DNA of 64,000 nt, taken from the NCBI GenBank assembly GCA_922989275.2, contig OV277858.1:10230001-10294000 (forward strand), read 5' to 3'. The stretch's first letter is position 1. Every line of letters begins with the position of its first letter. Of the stretch, positions 10,360-21,185 are shown piece by piece. The notes under the pieces are model-generated. The model did not search any database and was not told the DNA's origin. It was given only the letters and a program-made list of their open reading frames with translations. A program made the translations under genes and the position numbers. This stretch comes from Gari tellinella (lineage: Eukaryota > Mollusca > Bivalvia > Cardiida > Psammobiidae).

Positions 10360-12180
10360 TTTATACACCAGAAGGATGGGCATATAGTAATCGCATTGTC
10401 TGTCCGTCTGTTTGTCCTTCCATCAGTCTGTCCCAATTTTGTGTCCAGTCTATAACTTTTTTATCTGTGAATGGATTTCAATATAACTTGCCGCAAATAT
10501 TCACCAGACAAAGATGATGTGCAGAGTGAACTCCTTTGGCCACGCGTCAAAGGTCAAGGTCACAGGCTACAATTACTTTGTCACAAAATTGGTGTCTAGT
10601 CTGTAACTTCTTTATCTGTGAATGGATTTCAATATAACTTGGCACAAATGCTTACAAGACAAAGACAATGTACCGCGTTTAACTCCTTGGTCCATGAGTA
10701 AAAGTTCAAGGTCACAAACTTTGTCACAAATTTGGTTTCCGGTCTGTAACTTCTTTATCTATGAATGGATTTCAATATAAATAACTTGGCACAAAAGTCC
10801 AACAGACTTGCACGATGTTTAGCGTTTTTACTCCCTGGGTCATGGGTCATAGGTCAAGGTTACAGTTTTGAGTAGACATCCTCTCTGAGACTCCATATAA
10901 CTCAAAATTGGTTGTTCTCATGTTAAACATGGGTACAAGTCTTGTCTGACAAGGCAGTTTGGGAGCATTTTGGCAACAAATGTAAATAATAAATGAAAAC
11001 TTTAAAAATCTTCTTCTCTAAAATTGTAAGACCTAGGGCTACCAAATTTAGTATTGATAATCATCTAGTGGACCTCTACAAAGATTGTTCAAATTTTACT
11101 CCCGTGGGTCACAAGTTTTACATAGGATTATATAGCAAAAACTTAAATCTTATCCTCCAAAACTGCAAGGCTTAGAGCTATGATATTTGGTATGTAGCAT
11201 CATCTAGTAGATCTTTACCAAGATTGTTCAAATAATGTTCCTCGGGTCAAAATTTGCCCCGCCCTGGGGTTCACAAGTTTTACATAGGATTTAATTGTAA
11301 AAACTTAAAATATCTTCTCCTCCAAAAGACTAAGTCATAGAGCTGTAATATTTGGTTTGAAACATCATCTGGTGGACCTTTTTAACCAAGATTATTCAAA
11401 TAATGTCCTTGGGTTCAAAATTGGCCCTGCCCTGGGGGTCACAAGTTTTACATAGGATTGTATAGTAAAAACTTAAAAAATCTTCTCCTCCAAAAGAGAA
11501 AGGCTTAGAGTTGTTGTATTTGGTATGAAGCATCATCTTGTGGACCTTAACCAAGATTCTTCAAATAATATCCCTGGGGCCAAAATTGGCCCCGCCCCGG
11601 AGGTCACAAGTTTTATATGGGATTATAAAGTAAACACTTAAAATATCTTCTCCTCCAAAATCAAAAGGCTTAGAGCTGTAATATTTGGTATGTAGCATCA
11701 ACTTATGGACCTTTTCCTAGTTATATTTCAAATTATGTCCCTGGGGTAAAAAATGATCCCACCCTGGGGGTCACAATTTTACATAGAGTTATATAGTGAA
11801 AACTTCAAAAATCTTCTCTGAAATTTTGATATTTGGCATGGTGTAACTTCTAGAGGTACTTCCCCAATACTGTTCAAATGGTTCCGGTCTTTTGCATATC
11901 TAGGTCGCACGATCCAAAATATAAGTTTAATTCAATGAGAACTTTAAAAATCTTTTTGTCTGAAACCATAGTACCCCCAGCTTAGATATTTGGCATTAGC
12001 ATCATCTATATGCCCTCTATCAAGATTGTTCAAATTATGCCCCTCGGTAAAAAATGACCATGCCGGAGTGTTAAAGTTATATAGTGAAAAGTTCAAACAT
12101 CGTCTTCTCTGAAATTTTAATATGGCCAAAGCTTTGATATTTGGCATGGTGTTCACTTGCTAAACATGCTATAATTTGGG
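10360..12180 (+). mobile_element. Chimeric HINE array: ATGCCCC-type head, AGCTCACC-type body
   Basis: The first 600 bp carry 'gggcatatagtaatcgcattgtc', a GTCC tract and about three 150 bp monomers of the family seen at 2602. From about 10975 the sequence switches to AGCTCACC-family monomers ('aaaactttaaaaatcttcttctc', 'ggcttagagct.tgatatttggtatgtagcatcatct', 'ggtcacaagttttacatagg'). Seven or eight degenerate units continue to 12180. A 3' terminal hairpin is not seen before the exon at 12234. Confidence 0.7.
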
Positions 12181-12233
12181 ATAATTCTTTTTGGGGAGCA
12201 TCCATATTTTCCAAAGATATTCTTGTTTTTCAG

Positions 12234-12445
12234 GTATGTGTGTCAAGCGAGCATGGAGCAATGATGAGAGGACCATTGTGTTAGCTGCCTTTCAGAAGAA
12301 TATACAGCTATCAAAGTTACCAGGCAAAGTTGAGTGTGAAAGACTTATTAAAAAAAACAGTATTTTACAAAAAAGATCATGGCGGAACATTAAAGACTTT
12401 GTTCGCCACCAGATGTTAAAGACAGAGAAGTCTTTAAAAAAATAG
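12234..12445 (+). CDS. Terminal exon of the zinc-finger / recombinase-like gene
   Basis: The acceptor TTTTTCAG ends at 12233 and the stop TAG is at 12443-12445. The exon adds about 70 residues beginning MCVKRAWS and including a PGKVECE segment and a W-x-x-I-K-x-F-V motif near the end. This basic, helical C-terminal segment (possibly Myb/SANT-like) is what I recall at the C terminus of the same uncharacterised metazoan family as the 3577-5278 exon. The phase fits: one base upstream plus two here make Gly. There is no internal stop. The ATG-initiated reading from 12191 lies upstream of the acceptor and is not a real start. Confidence 0.65.
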
Positions 12446-12486
12446 TGAAGAGAACAAAAGTAACAAAACTTTCTCAATTTGAGCAT

Positions 12487-12615
12487 GAAACAAGCTGTGC
12501 TTGCTTATAGGCTGTTCCTATTTCATATAATCAACATGCCTTGCTATGTCCACACTTTTACTATCAAATTGCTTTTGCGGGGGTATTTTGTCACTTCAGT
12601 GGCAGTTTTAGTTAA
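12487..12615 (+). mobile_element. Orphan 3' end of ATACCCCC-family HINE
   Basis: It matches the 3' end of the element at 7558-8446: 'cttataggctgttcctatttcat', 'tcaacatgccttgctatgtccacac', 'gcgggggtatttt', hairpin 'cacttcagtg', then 'gcagttttagtt'. No matching 5' end is adjacent, so it is a truncated copy directly downstream of the terminal exon. Confidence 0.75.
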
Positions 12616-13200
12616 ATTAGGCCAAGTTCAAATGTGGGTCATATCGGGTAAAAAAACTAGGACAAATCATAATAAAAAATTGTTAACACTCTAGAGAGCT
12701 CATTTTTCACTTTATCTTTAAGTAAATGGGTTTGTGTGTTGCCATGGATTAAATCTGGTTCAAGTTTGAATATGGGTCACCTACGGTAAAAAACTAGGTC
12801 ACAAGGTAAACTTATAGATAAACCTTGTTAGCATCTTAGAGGCTTCATATCTTGTTAGATTTTTATGAAATTTGGTCAGAGTGTTTGCCTCATTTAAATC
12901 TCAGCCAAGTTTGAATGTTGGATCATAAACTAGGTGACTAGGTCAAATCATAGAAAAACCTTTTTAACACTTTAGTTTGTATTCAGTTATTACAGAAATT
13001 GATGTGTATATTGTCTTGGATAAAATTTAGGTCAAATTTGAATATTGGTCACCTGTGGTAAAAATCTAGGTTACTTCTGGAATAATCTTGTTAACACACT
13101 AGAGGTTACAAATGTTATAGAGTATTGTTGAAATTTTATCAGAATATTTCTGATAGAATCTATGTCAGGTTCAAATATGGGTCATGTCAGATATAAATCT
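12616..13200 (+). repeat. Tandem array of about four 140-150 bp monomers
   Basis: The phrases 'caagtttgaatatgggtcacct.cggtaaaaaactaggtca' and 'aaaccttgttaacactctagagg' recur near 12625, 12765, 12910 and 13040. The style matches the HINE monomer arrays, but no hairpin start or end is attached. Confidence 0.65.
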
Positions 13201-13493
13201 TCCTGCTATTGACATGTATTAATGCTTTTTGAAAACAGTGCAGACTCTGACCAGACAGCTGCACTGTTTTCTAATAGGATCAGTCTTGACATGAGTCTGC
13301 TCTAATTGCTTGGGAAAGATTCCCTATTATAATACTTGAGCTGCTTTACATATTCAGTTGGAGAAGGGCTTCTGTCTTAACCCTTTACCTGATAGAAGCG
13401 GCTTTTAGCATGTTTCATTTATTCCTCCACTCAAATTTATACAGTCATGAACATATACTATAAGAAATATGTTTTTATCCTAGCAGGTGATAA

Positions 13494-13565
13494 CTTAAAG
13501 CAGGCTGAAAGCAAAGCAGAATGCACCTTAAGGTGCATTCTGCTTTACTTTCAACCTGCTTTAAG
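13494..13565. repeat. Palindrome family C, near-perfect copy
   Basis: CTTAAAGCAGGCTGAAAG...CTTTCAACCTGCTTTAAG encloses AAAGCAGAATGCACC / GGTGCATTCTGCTTT with no loop beyond TTAA. If transcribed it would fold into a 36 bp hairpin. Confidence 0.9.
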
Positions 13566-13968
13566 TGTTCACCTGTCTTCATAACTATAAACAGGCTATT
13601 TGGTAAAGGGATAAATTAGATACGCTTATCATTTATGACCATTTGATGTTGAAAAACATAGGTGGCAGCTTAAAACGGGACAACGGTAAAGTAGAAAGTT
13701 GCAGCTTTCGACTTTAAACAGTATATGGGAAATATTTCTTAGGGTGCGTATTTATGACTATAAAGTAGAACTACTTTCTTGAGAGGAGGAATAAAGTAAA
13801 GGCATTAACATGCATATATATGGAGTAAAAGGTTAAGTTGCTAAATAATTACAGTAAATTGATAATTTGGAGTTTTAGACAGGTGACTGCTTAACTCTTT
13901 AAACCCTAGTAACGCTTATATGCGTGATTTACAAACAGTATACCTGTAGAGAATACACTTGTAATATG

Positions 13969-14025
13969 CAAACAGTGTAGACCCAGATCAGAAAGCAGCC
14001 CTCTGATCAGGGTCTGCACTGTTTG
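13969..14025. repeat. Palindrome family B (CAAACAGTGTAGACCC)
   Basis: CAAACAGTGTAGACCC pairs with GGGTCTGCACTGTTTG around an inner TGATCAGA-type core with AGCCCTCTGATC. Copies or halves lie at 18555, 24968, 46595, 46771, 46995 and 47150. Confidence 0.85.
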
Positions 14026-15059
14026 TAATTTTGCAAATATATTGTAAAAACAACCCCCTATAGTCAACAATGGACTAGACTTAACTGGACATTGGAAGTG
14101 TCGATTTTGAAGTTCAGGGAGGAATGAATTAAAGCAAGGCGAAAGTAAAACAGAAAGTTCCTTTATGAGCGTTTTGTTTTACCTTCACCATACTTTAAGC
14201 TGCCATCTGTCTTTCTCACAATCTGCATCATGAGGTTTTACTGAATTATTATGAATTACTGTTAAATGGGGCATGTGTTGCATAAGAAAGTTTAATCTGT
14301 ATATAGCAATGTTCCATAAGTGATTGTGGTTTTTGTACCTGTGGGGCCCTTGCTCTTGGGAATATGCTTGATAAAATCAATAGACTGGTTATGTTGACTT
14401 TGATGGTTGTGTTCGACGGTCATGCACACTTGATCAAATGTCTTTTTTCATGATTAGAAATCTATAGATTTGACTTGTGTATGGTCAAAAGCAAATGAGA
14501 ATAAAATATTTTGAAACAGTTGAATTTTTTTGGTTAAATAGTCCTTACCAGTCCTTACCAGTCCCGATGATATGCTAACGACTTGTCCCATTATTTTATA
14601 AATAAATTGTAATTGATAATATTAACCTTCTGCTTGCAATATGATTGTCATTTGCAAGAATTTGTCATCTATAACAATTCTCCAAGACGAATTTTTAGAA
14701 AATATCATCAGAATGTCAAACAGTTTGGATCCAGATGAGACGCCGTACTCATAAGTTCGCCGGTAGCGCGTAGAAAGTTAACCATCTGCAAGCCAGGTCC
14801 AGCAAATTTGTGATTACAGGTGCACACAATTTAGACCCGTATGAGACGCTGATCCACACTGTTGAATTCTGAGGGTTTTTTCGGAAAGATGCAGATAAAT
14901 TTATTTTGAAAATCCTTGCAGGCAGCTGTTAAATGGTGAGCAGGCGGCAAATAAATAACATGCTAAAGATTAAAGAATGAGATGCAAAGGTCAGGGTTAG
15001 CTTCCAGATCATTCTATTCCAAAGTTAGAGCCAACATTGTTTTACTTGTGTGGATAGTC

Positions 15060-15132
15060 CATACTCCTAAGCGCAACTTCAACTACACCGTTCACACCTC
15101 ACAGGTTGATAGAGTACTATCTACAAAATAGT
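15060..15132 (+). repeat. Fragment of dispersed repeat also at 2.4 and 17.1 kb
   Basis: 'caccgttcacacctcacagg' and 'ttgatagagtactatctaca' match 'cacaggttcatagagtactatctgca' at about 2480. The 406 bp foldback at 15133 begins just beyond. Confidence 0.5.
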
Positions 15133-15538
15133 CACGATGGCCATCCTACATTCATCTGATGCTCCGGTCCGGAGCTGTATTCGTCGTTCAATTTAGGAAA
15201 GAACTATAACGATACCTTTCTCAATAAAGCACGGATCTACACGAATTAAAGACGAGGGCCGTCTAGGAGTGAACATACAGCCACGGTGATAATGAGTTGA
15301 CTCTAAAACGGCGTAATTTTTAAATATTGACGTTCGCGTTATGCTTCGGCCCGGTGCATTTTGCCAAGATTACGTGAATGTCAATAGTTACGCTGTATAG
15401 GGGTCAAATGACTATCATCGAGGCTGTATTTTAACTCCGAGACGGCCCTCGTTTTAATTTCGTGTAGATCTGTGCTTTATTATGAACGTTATTGCTATAT
15501 TTCTTACGTCCGGATCGTAGCGTGGTATGGCCACCGTG
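15133..15538. mobile_element. 406 bp foldback MITE
   Basis: The terminal inverted repeats are CACGATGGCCAT and the inverse of ATGGCCACCGTG. Inner arms pair strongly: 'aataaagcacggatctacacg' with 'cgtgtagatctgtgctttatt', 'gacgagggccgtct' with 'agacggccctcgt', and 'acagcc' with 'ggctgt'. No coding capacity and no clear target duplication. Confidence 0.8.
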
Positions 15539-15572
15539 TTGATTAAGAAATATTTACATTTGCCCTGTAAGG

Positions 15573-16380
15573 GAGACCGTCAGTAGTGCTCGCTATCTGG
15601 GTGTCGACATCTCGGGCAGCTTGTCGTGGAATACACATGTTGACCGCATTACTACTTCAGCAAACCGTACCCTAGGTTTTCTTAGACGAAACATTAGGTC
15701 CAAATCCTCCAAACTCAGGGAACGTACTTACCAAACCCTTGTTCGTCCACAGTTAGAGTATGCTTGCAGTGTGTGGGATCCTCACACAAGGTCCAACATT
15801 GATAAAATTGAAATGGTACAAAGACGTGCTGCCCGTTGGACCTTGGGTGAGTATTCCAGGCATGCAAGTGTCTCTGAAATGTTACTCAAACTAGGCTGGA
15901 GGTCCTTGGAGCAGCGTCGTTCAGATGCTAGACTATGTCTATTTTATAAGATTGTCCATGGGTTAGTGGCAGTCCCAGTCCCAGCTTACATACATAGAAA
16001 TATCCGTCTATCAAGACACTGTCACTCAGTGAGTTTCAGGCAGGTACATACTGGAGCAGACTACTATAAGTACTCTTTTTATCCTCTTACTGTAGTACAG
16101 TGGAATGCCCTTCCTGCAGATGTTGTGTTGAGTGAGAGCCTGAATACTTTCAAGTCCTCAATCAACACTATTAATCATTATAAACCTTAAAGGTCCAGCA
16201 ATAGTGTTTTTATCCTGATTTTACTCTATTTCTGCTTAGTTTTAACATTCTTAACCTGATTTTATTGCTAACCCCTTCTTTTATCCTGTTCTTAACTCTT
16301 AACTAACAGGCACAGACGCGCACTGCCCGAAATTACCCGTGAGGGTGTGTGGCAGTATATAAAGAAAGAAAGAAAGAAAG
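15573..16380 (+). mobile_element. 5'-truncated non-LTR retrotransposon (LINE), 3' end
   Basis: The open frame runs from about 15573 through the stop at 16188-16190 and encodes the post-RT C-terminal region of a LINE ORF2. It includes YLGVDIS, SWNTHVDRI, NRTLGFLRRN, LVRPQLEYACSVWDPH, MVQRRAAR and the terminal VVQWNALP motif. These are hallmarks of the Jockey/CR1/L2-type superfamily. The endonuclease and catalytic RT core are missing, so the copy is dead on arrival. About 170 bp of 3' UTR and an AAAG microsatellite tail (16361-16380) follow. The coding part has no internal stop, suggesting a fairly recent insertion. Exact clade unresolved. Confidence 0.9.
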
Positions 16381-17508
16381 GTCTCTATATAACCGTATTA
16401 AATACGTGAAGGTCATTTTTCGATGAACCTTTCAAATCGGAACCGGTTCCAACCAGTTATACAAATGTGGGTTTTCCCCACGCTATCTGTAGATCTAGAC
16501 TAGATCGGGCATCTAGTGCTATGCTCTCATTGGTCGACGGTCAGAGTAAACTTAACATCATCATAGACCCTTCATATCTGTGTAACATGAACGTTATCAG
16601 AAAGTCAGAGATACAAAAGATACGGTGTGTTGAGTTTCACAGTAGACGATTGTTATTTACCCTCGATACAGAAAGGTACAGACATTTCAAAATTCTAGAA
16701 ACTAAAAATTTAGTAAAGTCTAAGGACACATCTGCTCAGCATACTCATAAGAACTCTCATTTGAGTGCACAGAAACATAAGGACTAGTGCAGAAACGTTA
16801 AATCAAGATTGGTGATTGTGAACTGAACTTTGACGTGATTACCACGGTTCGCCTATACAGGCGGTGAAGACGAGGAATACAGAATACAGATGGCGCTATT
16901 CTGGGCGGAGTAATGGCTATTACATCGGGAATTACATCTATCGACAATATTTGGCCGGTATATGACAAATTCATGTACATAAAACAAATCTAGTCAAGAT
17001 ACACATTTTAATGCACAAGGGATCATTTAAAAATATAAATATAAGCAATAAACGAAACTTACCTTGCCAAGCTCAGGCGTTCATACTCCGATGAACGGCA
17101 GAAACAAGTCGTTCATTTCTTAAATATTCTTTTTCCATTTCGCAATTTCGAAGAGGAAATAATTGAACGTTGATGTTGTTTCATACATTATAGGTCGTAG
17201 GCGCGGTGGGATGGGCATAAGTAAGCCCATAGACGAAAATTAAAAAGAGAATTTGCTAAAATCATAGATAAAAACTTTATGGAACATGTATGATTGCTCC
17301 GAAAAAGTGTTACACAAATTAAGTCATAGGCGACTACAGTCGACAGCGAAACTTTCTCAATTTCAGCATGCAGCAACTAAATTTCTTCTCACACAAATCC
17401 CATTCAGTATGGAGCTTATACCATTTGCTCATGATATGCAGAATGTTAAAAGCTTGAAATAGGGATTGAAAATGTGTAGTTTCTAGGTCTACACATTTTT
17501 ATCGTTTT
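16381..17508. other. Mostly unrecognised; possible splice donor and repeat piece
   Basis: A 106-codon reading frame at 16467-16787 has no motif I recognise and is not called. At about 17063 the minus strand has a consensus donor, GGCAAG|GTAAGT, with no supported exon body. The stretch 17080-17215 resembles the dispersed repeat at 2.4 kb ('gaggaaataattgaacgttg', 'catacattataggtc'). Confidence 0.4.
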
Positions 17509-17509
17509 T

Positions 17510-18175
17510 ATACGCCCGCCGCGAAGGCGGGTGTTGGCGTCGCCTTGTCTGTCCGTCTATTCGTCCGTCCGTACGTCAACATTTACTTGTCCGGAGGTTT
17601 TTGAGCAAAGAACTGATTGGATTTTATTGAAACTTCATACAAATGTTCCTTGCAACGAGTTCTCGACACCAGTCGACTTTCAAGGACGTGGTCTGTGGGT
17701 TTTTGAGCAAAGTACTGATTGGATTTTATTGAAATTTCATACAAATGTTCCTTGCAACAATTTCTCGACACCAGTCGACTTTCAAGGGCGTGGTCTGTGA
17801 ATGTAGGTCACATTGTGAATTTCAAGGTCGTCATATGTGCTTTGCTTGTGTGGAGGTTTTTGAGCAAAGTATTGATTGGAATTTATGGACACTTCATACA
17901 AATTTTCCTTGCAACAAGTACTCAACACCAGTCGAATTTCAAGGTCGTGGTCTTTGAATGTAGGTCACATTTCGAATTTCAAGGTCGTCATGTGTGCTTT
18001 GCTTGTCCGGAGGTTTTTGAGCAAAGTACTGATTGGATTTTATTCACACTTCATACAAATATTCCTTGCAACAAGTTCTCGACACCAGTAAACTTTCAAG
18101 GTCATGGTCTGTGAATGTAGGTCACATTGCAAATTTCAAGGTCGTCGTATGTGCATTGCTTGTCCGGAGGACATG
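17510..18175 (+). mobile_element. HINE-like element, ATACGCCCGCC family
   Basis: The hairpin ATACGCCCGCCGCGAAGGCGGGTGT is followed by 'ttgtctgtccgtctattcgtccgtccgtacgtc' and monomers with 'ggaggtttttgagcaaagtactgattgg' (17592, 17693, 17851, 18008), 'ttgaaacttcatacaaatgttccttgcaac', 'ctcgacaccagtcgactttcaagg' and 'gtaggtcacatt'. Several overlapping ORFs of 60-130 codons here are monomer read-through. No terminal 3' hairpin is obvious. Confidence 0.75.
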
Positions 18176-19753
18176 TTATAGAATATTTCATATGTTCGAG
18201 TTACACATTTGCACTAGAATGAGCATTGTCTAAAGTAAAATATGTGTACATCAGTCACAACGAGAGATGATTAGCTCACTCCTGAAGCTTATATGGATAA
18301 TTCCAGTTTCAAAATTAGTCAATTTATAAAATCTAGTCCCTTTTTAACTATTCCCTTCACTGCCCTACCTCAGGTCTAATGGACATTGCAAACAGTTTGA
18401 ATCCTGACCAGGAACCAAACCGTTGACACTAATTAAGAAATGACTTAAGTCAATTTTCCTAAAATTAAAATTTGAGAAATAAAAGCAGGCGACAAGTGTT
18501 TAAAGCAGATGGCGTCACGGCATTGCATGTATTGGAAAAAGAAAACAGAAACAAACATTTCTGAGCCTGATCAGAAGACTCCTTTAGAAGCCCTCTGATC
18601 AGGGTCTACGCGGTTTTCTTATGACACGTTTACTCTTCGTGTTTGTAAAAGACGAGTGTACTCTTTGCGATATATATAGTGTCACCATCATACAGGACTT
18701 GCAGAAACACTTTCTGTATTACTTTTATCCTGTTTTCACTCTTTTAAACCTGAAACTTCTAATAGACAATTCAAGTTTCCAATTAAATCCAGTCCATTTT
18801 GATAAATCAGTGTTGGTTTTATTTTACAATATACAGTATAACCATTCTCAACAACGGCCCTCTGCACAGCAACGAAAACATCACATATAATTATCGGCAA
18901 AGTTGCAAAATGAAAGTAGCAGAAAGCTCCTTTCTTTCAGATTTTCTGCATTACTTTTGTCCTGCATTAAACAGCCACTCGTATTTAAATGTACCAAATT
19001 CTCCTTACTGAGTGGTCTCTTTAAAAACATTTGCAATAAAATTAACCTGCGAGTAGCAACAACCTCTCTACAACGATGATAGTTCATGTCCCGAAAGAGT
19101 GTGCTTTGCACTCAGTTTGCAGAGATTATACTCTTATTACAAACTGGCATACAATGCAGCTCTGACTCTGATATGTGGGTTCATGTCGGAGCCTAATATA
19201 AGAACCCTCTGATTTATGTCTACACTGTTTGCATTTGAAAGTGTACTTTTCACAGGTACACTTTCATCACTTCGGTTCAATGGGTAAAGCATTAGCATGT
19301 CTTTAGTGAATATAATGGTTATTTGTTGTACATAGGTCATTAGCCCTTCACTGCCATTATGACATCATATGACGTCATGACCCGGCTAACACAGTCACTC
19401 CTATAATAAAATTATCGTGTGCTTAAAGTTTTCGTCTGCTTTCGTAAATAACATTTGGTTTTGGTTTGGTTTGTTTCTACGGGTTAGTTGGCATTTACCG
19501 GCCTACGGTCGATTTAGATGTAGGCGTCCGACGACACTAAAGCTTTGAGCAATATCAGGGAAATTCTCAAAAAGGCACACGTTCATGTCGGGCTATATAG
19601 GCCAAACAAACACAAAAATCTATGGTTATTATTAGGGAATGAAATATACTGAAGTTTTGTCAACATGGCATTTGCCGTTTTAAATTTCAATGATTTTTTT
19701 TTCGAAGTCAAATCCAAAACGTCAATACAAACGGAGTAGGTTGTATCTGTAAG
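18176..19753. repeat. Degenerate A/B palindrome copies, otherwise unrecognised
   Basis: 'gcaaacagtttgaatcctgaccagg...ccaaac' near 18388 is a family A half-palindrome. 'cctgatcagaagactcctttagaagccctctgatcagggtct' near 18568 is family B. 'ccctctgatttatgtctacactgtttgc' near 19205 is a family B half. No gene is supported. Confidence 0.5.
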
Positions 19754-19974
19754 GCCGGTGTAACGAAGTATTATGACCCCCATCGAAAAGTGACCCCCCG
19801 GTCATAATTCGACGACGTAGAATGACCCCGGTCATTTTTCGATGTCGTACAAAGACCCCCCGGTCAGAATTTGACGTCGAAATTTGACCCCCGGTCATGG
19901 GAGGTCATTCTACGACGTCGAATTTTGACAGGGGTCACTTTTCGATGGGGGTCAAAATACTTCGTTACACCGGC
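19754..19974. mobile_element. 221 bp palindromic MITE
   Basis: GCCGGTGTAACGAAGTAT at the left pairs with ATACTTCGTTACACCGGC at the right. The interior has alternating 'gaccccc' and 'tcgacgtcg' motifs in both orientations. The end abuts directly on the left arm of the larger inverted repeat (19971 onward). Confidence 0.8.
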
Positions 19975-20250
19975 ATTCCATAGTTCCGTGATGCGTTATC
20001 CGTGTCCTCGTCCGTGTCCGCGTCAATCTCCGCGAATGTTTGCTCATCAAAGAAATCATTGGGTCTATTCGATATGTCCGCGTCCGTGTCCGTGACGTTT
20101 CGCTCGGCGAGCGAACTTTCACGCAAACGGACAGATCGCGGATGCAACTGACTGCAGAAATATGCCTTCTTCGAAGTTAAGTTAGCTTGTTTTAAAAACA
20201 ATTTTAGAAAAATATCATTGAAATTGTTAGGGAAAATAAAGCAATATATA

Positions 20251-21185
20251 CACCTGGAAAAAGGTTAAGCACCCCCGGGATTTGTAAGAATTGTTAAAGT
20301 ATGTATCTTTACCATGGCGTAGTCCATTTAAAGATAAGCAAAAGACGTCGTGTCTTGCAAAGTCAATACAGATTCTAATATACGAAGTATGAATTTGCCA
20401 GAAAATCCTATATCGTAATGTGAAAAATGCATGCAACGTAAAATGTAATTGCATGATGTCTTAAGTATGGAGCTACAGATTTCGTACGGACGTTTTGCGT
20501 AATTGTTTCTTATTTGAATTGTTTTCTCCAATGCAGTGCCTTAATTTTTCAATATCGCGTGAGCCCTCCTCGCACACGGATGACTGCCTCCACCCTACGC
20601 CTCATCCCACTAGTCAGACGTCGAATTTGCTGGATAGTAATTTGACGCCACTCTCGGTGAAGAGCTGCTTCCAATTTATTCAGATCCTTCCAGTTGTCGA
20701 ATTCTAGGTGCCCCAGAGGCTTAAGATCTGGACTTTTAGCTGGCCAAGGTAGTGTAACAATGGCGTTTTGTCGATGAAATACCGTTACTGCTCTGGAACG
20801 ATGGGGTCTAGCGTTGTCATCCATGAAGACAGGCCTGGATGCAAGTGCATGGTTGTCGAAATGAGGCACAACGACTGGCTCAAGGACCTCGTCGATGTAA
20901 TGTCGGCCTGTAAGTCTACCCTGTATTGTCACCAAGTCCAACTTGACATCATGGGATATGCAACCCCATACCTTTACTGAGCCTCCACCGTACGGAACGG
21001 TTGGTATGATATTCCTTGGTGTATATATAGTGTTTCTGTGTCGCCAGACTCTCATTCGACTGTCCGTAACATGCAACAAGAATCTGCTCTCGTCAGACCA
21101 GTGGATTCGGCGCCATGTCCTCAGATTCCAACCCCTTCTCGATTCCAACCCCTTCTCGCTAAGCACCCAAGAGACCTTCCTACCT
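20251..21185 (-). mobile_element. Tc1-like transposon remnant, 5'-truncated
   Basis: One terminus is visible: CACCTGGAAAAAGGTTAAGC at 20251, preceded by TATA. It lies downstream of the transposase stop. The opposite terminus and the N-terminal part of the transposase are missing past about 21180. The element sits at the inner edge of the left arm of the 2.4 kb inverted repeat, so it probably inserted there. Confidence 0.75.
20549..21166 (-). pseudogene. Tc1-like DDE transposase, C-terminal half, inactive
   Basis: About 205 residues of a cut-and-paste transposase of the IS630/Tc1/mariner superfamily are readable. WSDESRF carries the first catalytic Asp (codon 21092-21094). The GGGSVKVWGCIS, MDDNARPH (second catalytic Asp, 20816-20818) and LPWPAKSPDLKP motifs follow in order. 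Full-length relatives are around 340 residues, so the DNA-binding N terminus is absent. The third catalytic residue, Glu in the usual P-I-E-H-x-W-D box, is replaced by Gly (PLGH, codon 20711-20713). The Trp of that box is also shifted. Both lesions predict no activity. The start of the listed reading frame is arbitrary because the true start lies in the lost part. Confidence 0.9.

Larger units (their letters stand above)
5279..12233 (+). other. Inferred 6.96 kb phase-1 intron packed with repeats
   Basis: The donor GTAAGT starts at 5279 and the acceptor TTTTTCAG ends at 12233. The upstream exon leaves one base (G) and the downstream exon supplies GT, giving an uninterrupted Gly codon. The intron holds at least six HINE-like copies or fragments, a TA-flanked MITE with a nested palindrome, and a long 165 bp monomer array. 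These are annotated separately. Confidence 0.65.
13201..14910. repeat. Cluster of short palindromic repeats (families A, B, C)
   Basis: It contains a family C palindrome at 13494-13565 (arms nearly perfect, with extended arms 'caggtgataactta' / 'taagtgttcacctg'), a family B palindrome at 13969-14025, a degenerate family C at 14129-14199, and family A half-sites at about 14717-14860. The spacer phrases 'aacccttta' and 'ggaggaataaa' recur beside palindromes elsewhere. No gene is supported. Confidence 0.7.

Noticed and set aside
12191..12233. Upstream ATG start for the 12.2 kb exon
   Set aside because: It lies in the polypyrimidine/acceptor region. The acceptor and phase match to the exon at 5278 explain the frame better.
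16467..16787. 106-codon ORF
   Set aside because: There is no recognisable motif and the start is unconvincing. It lies just after a LINE and could be anything; kept only as a note.
17531..18233. Several overlapping plus- and minus-strand ORFs with repeated Cys/Phe segments
   Set aside because: They follow the HINE monomer array and repeat at monomer spacing.
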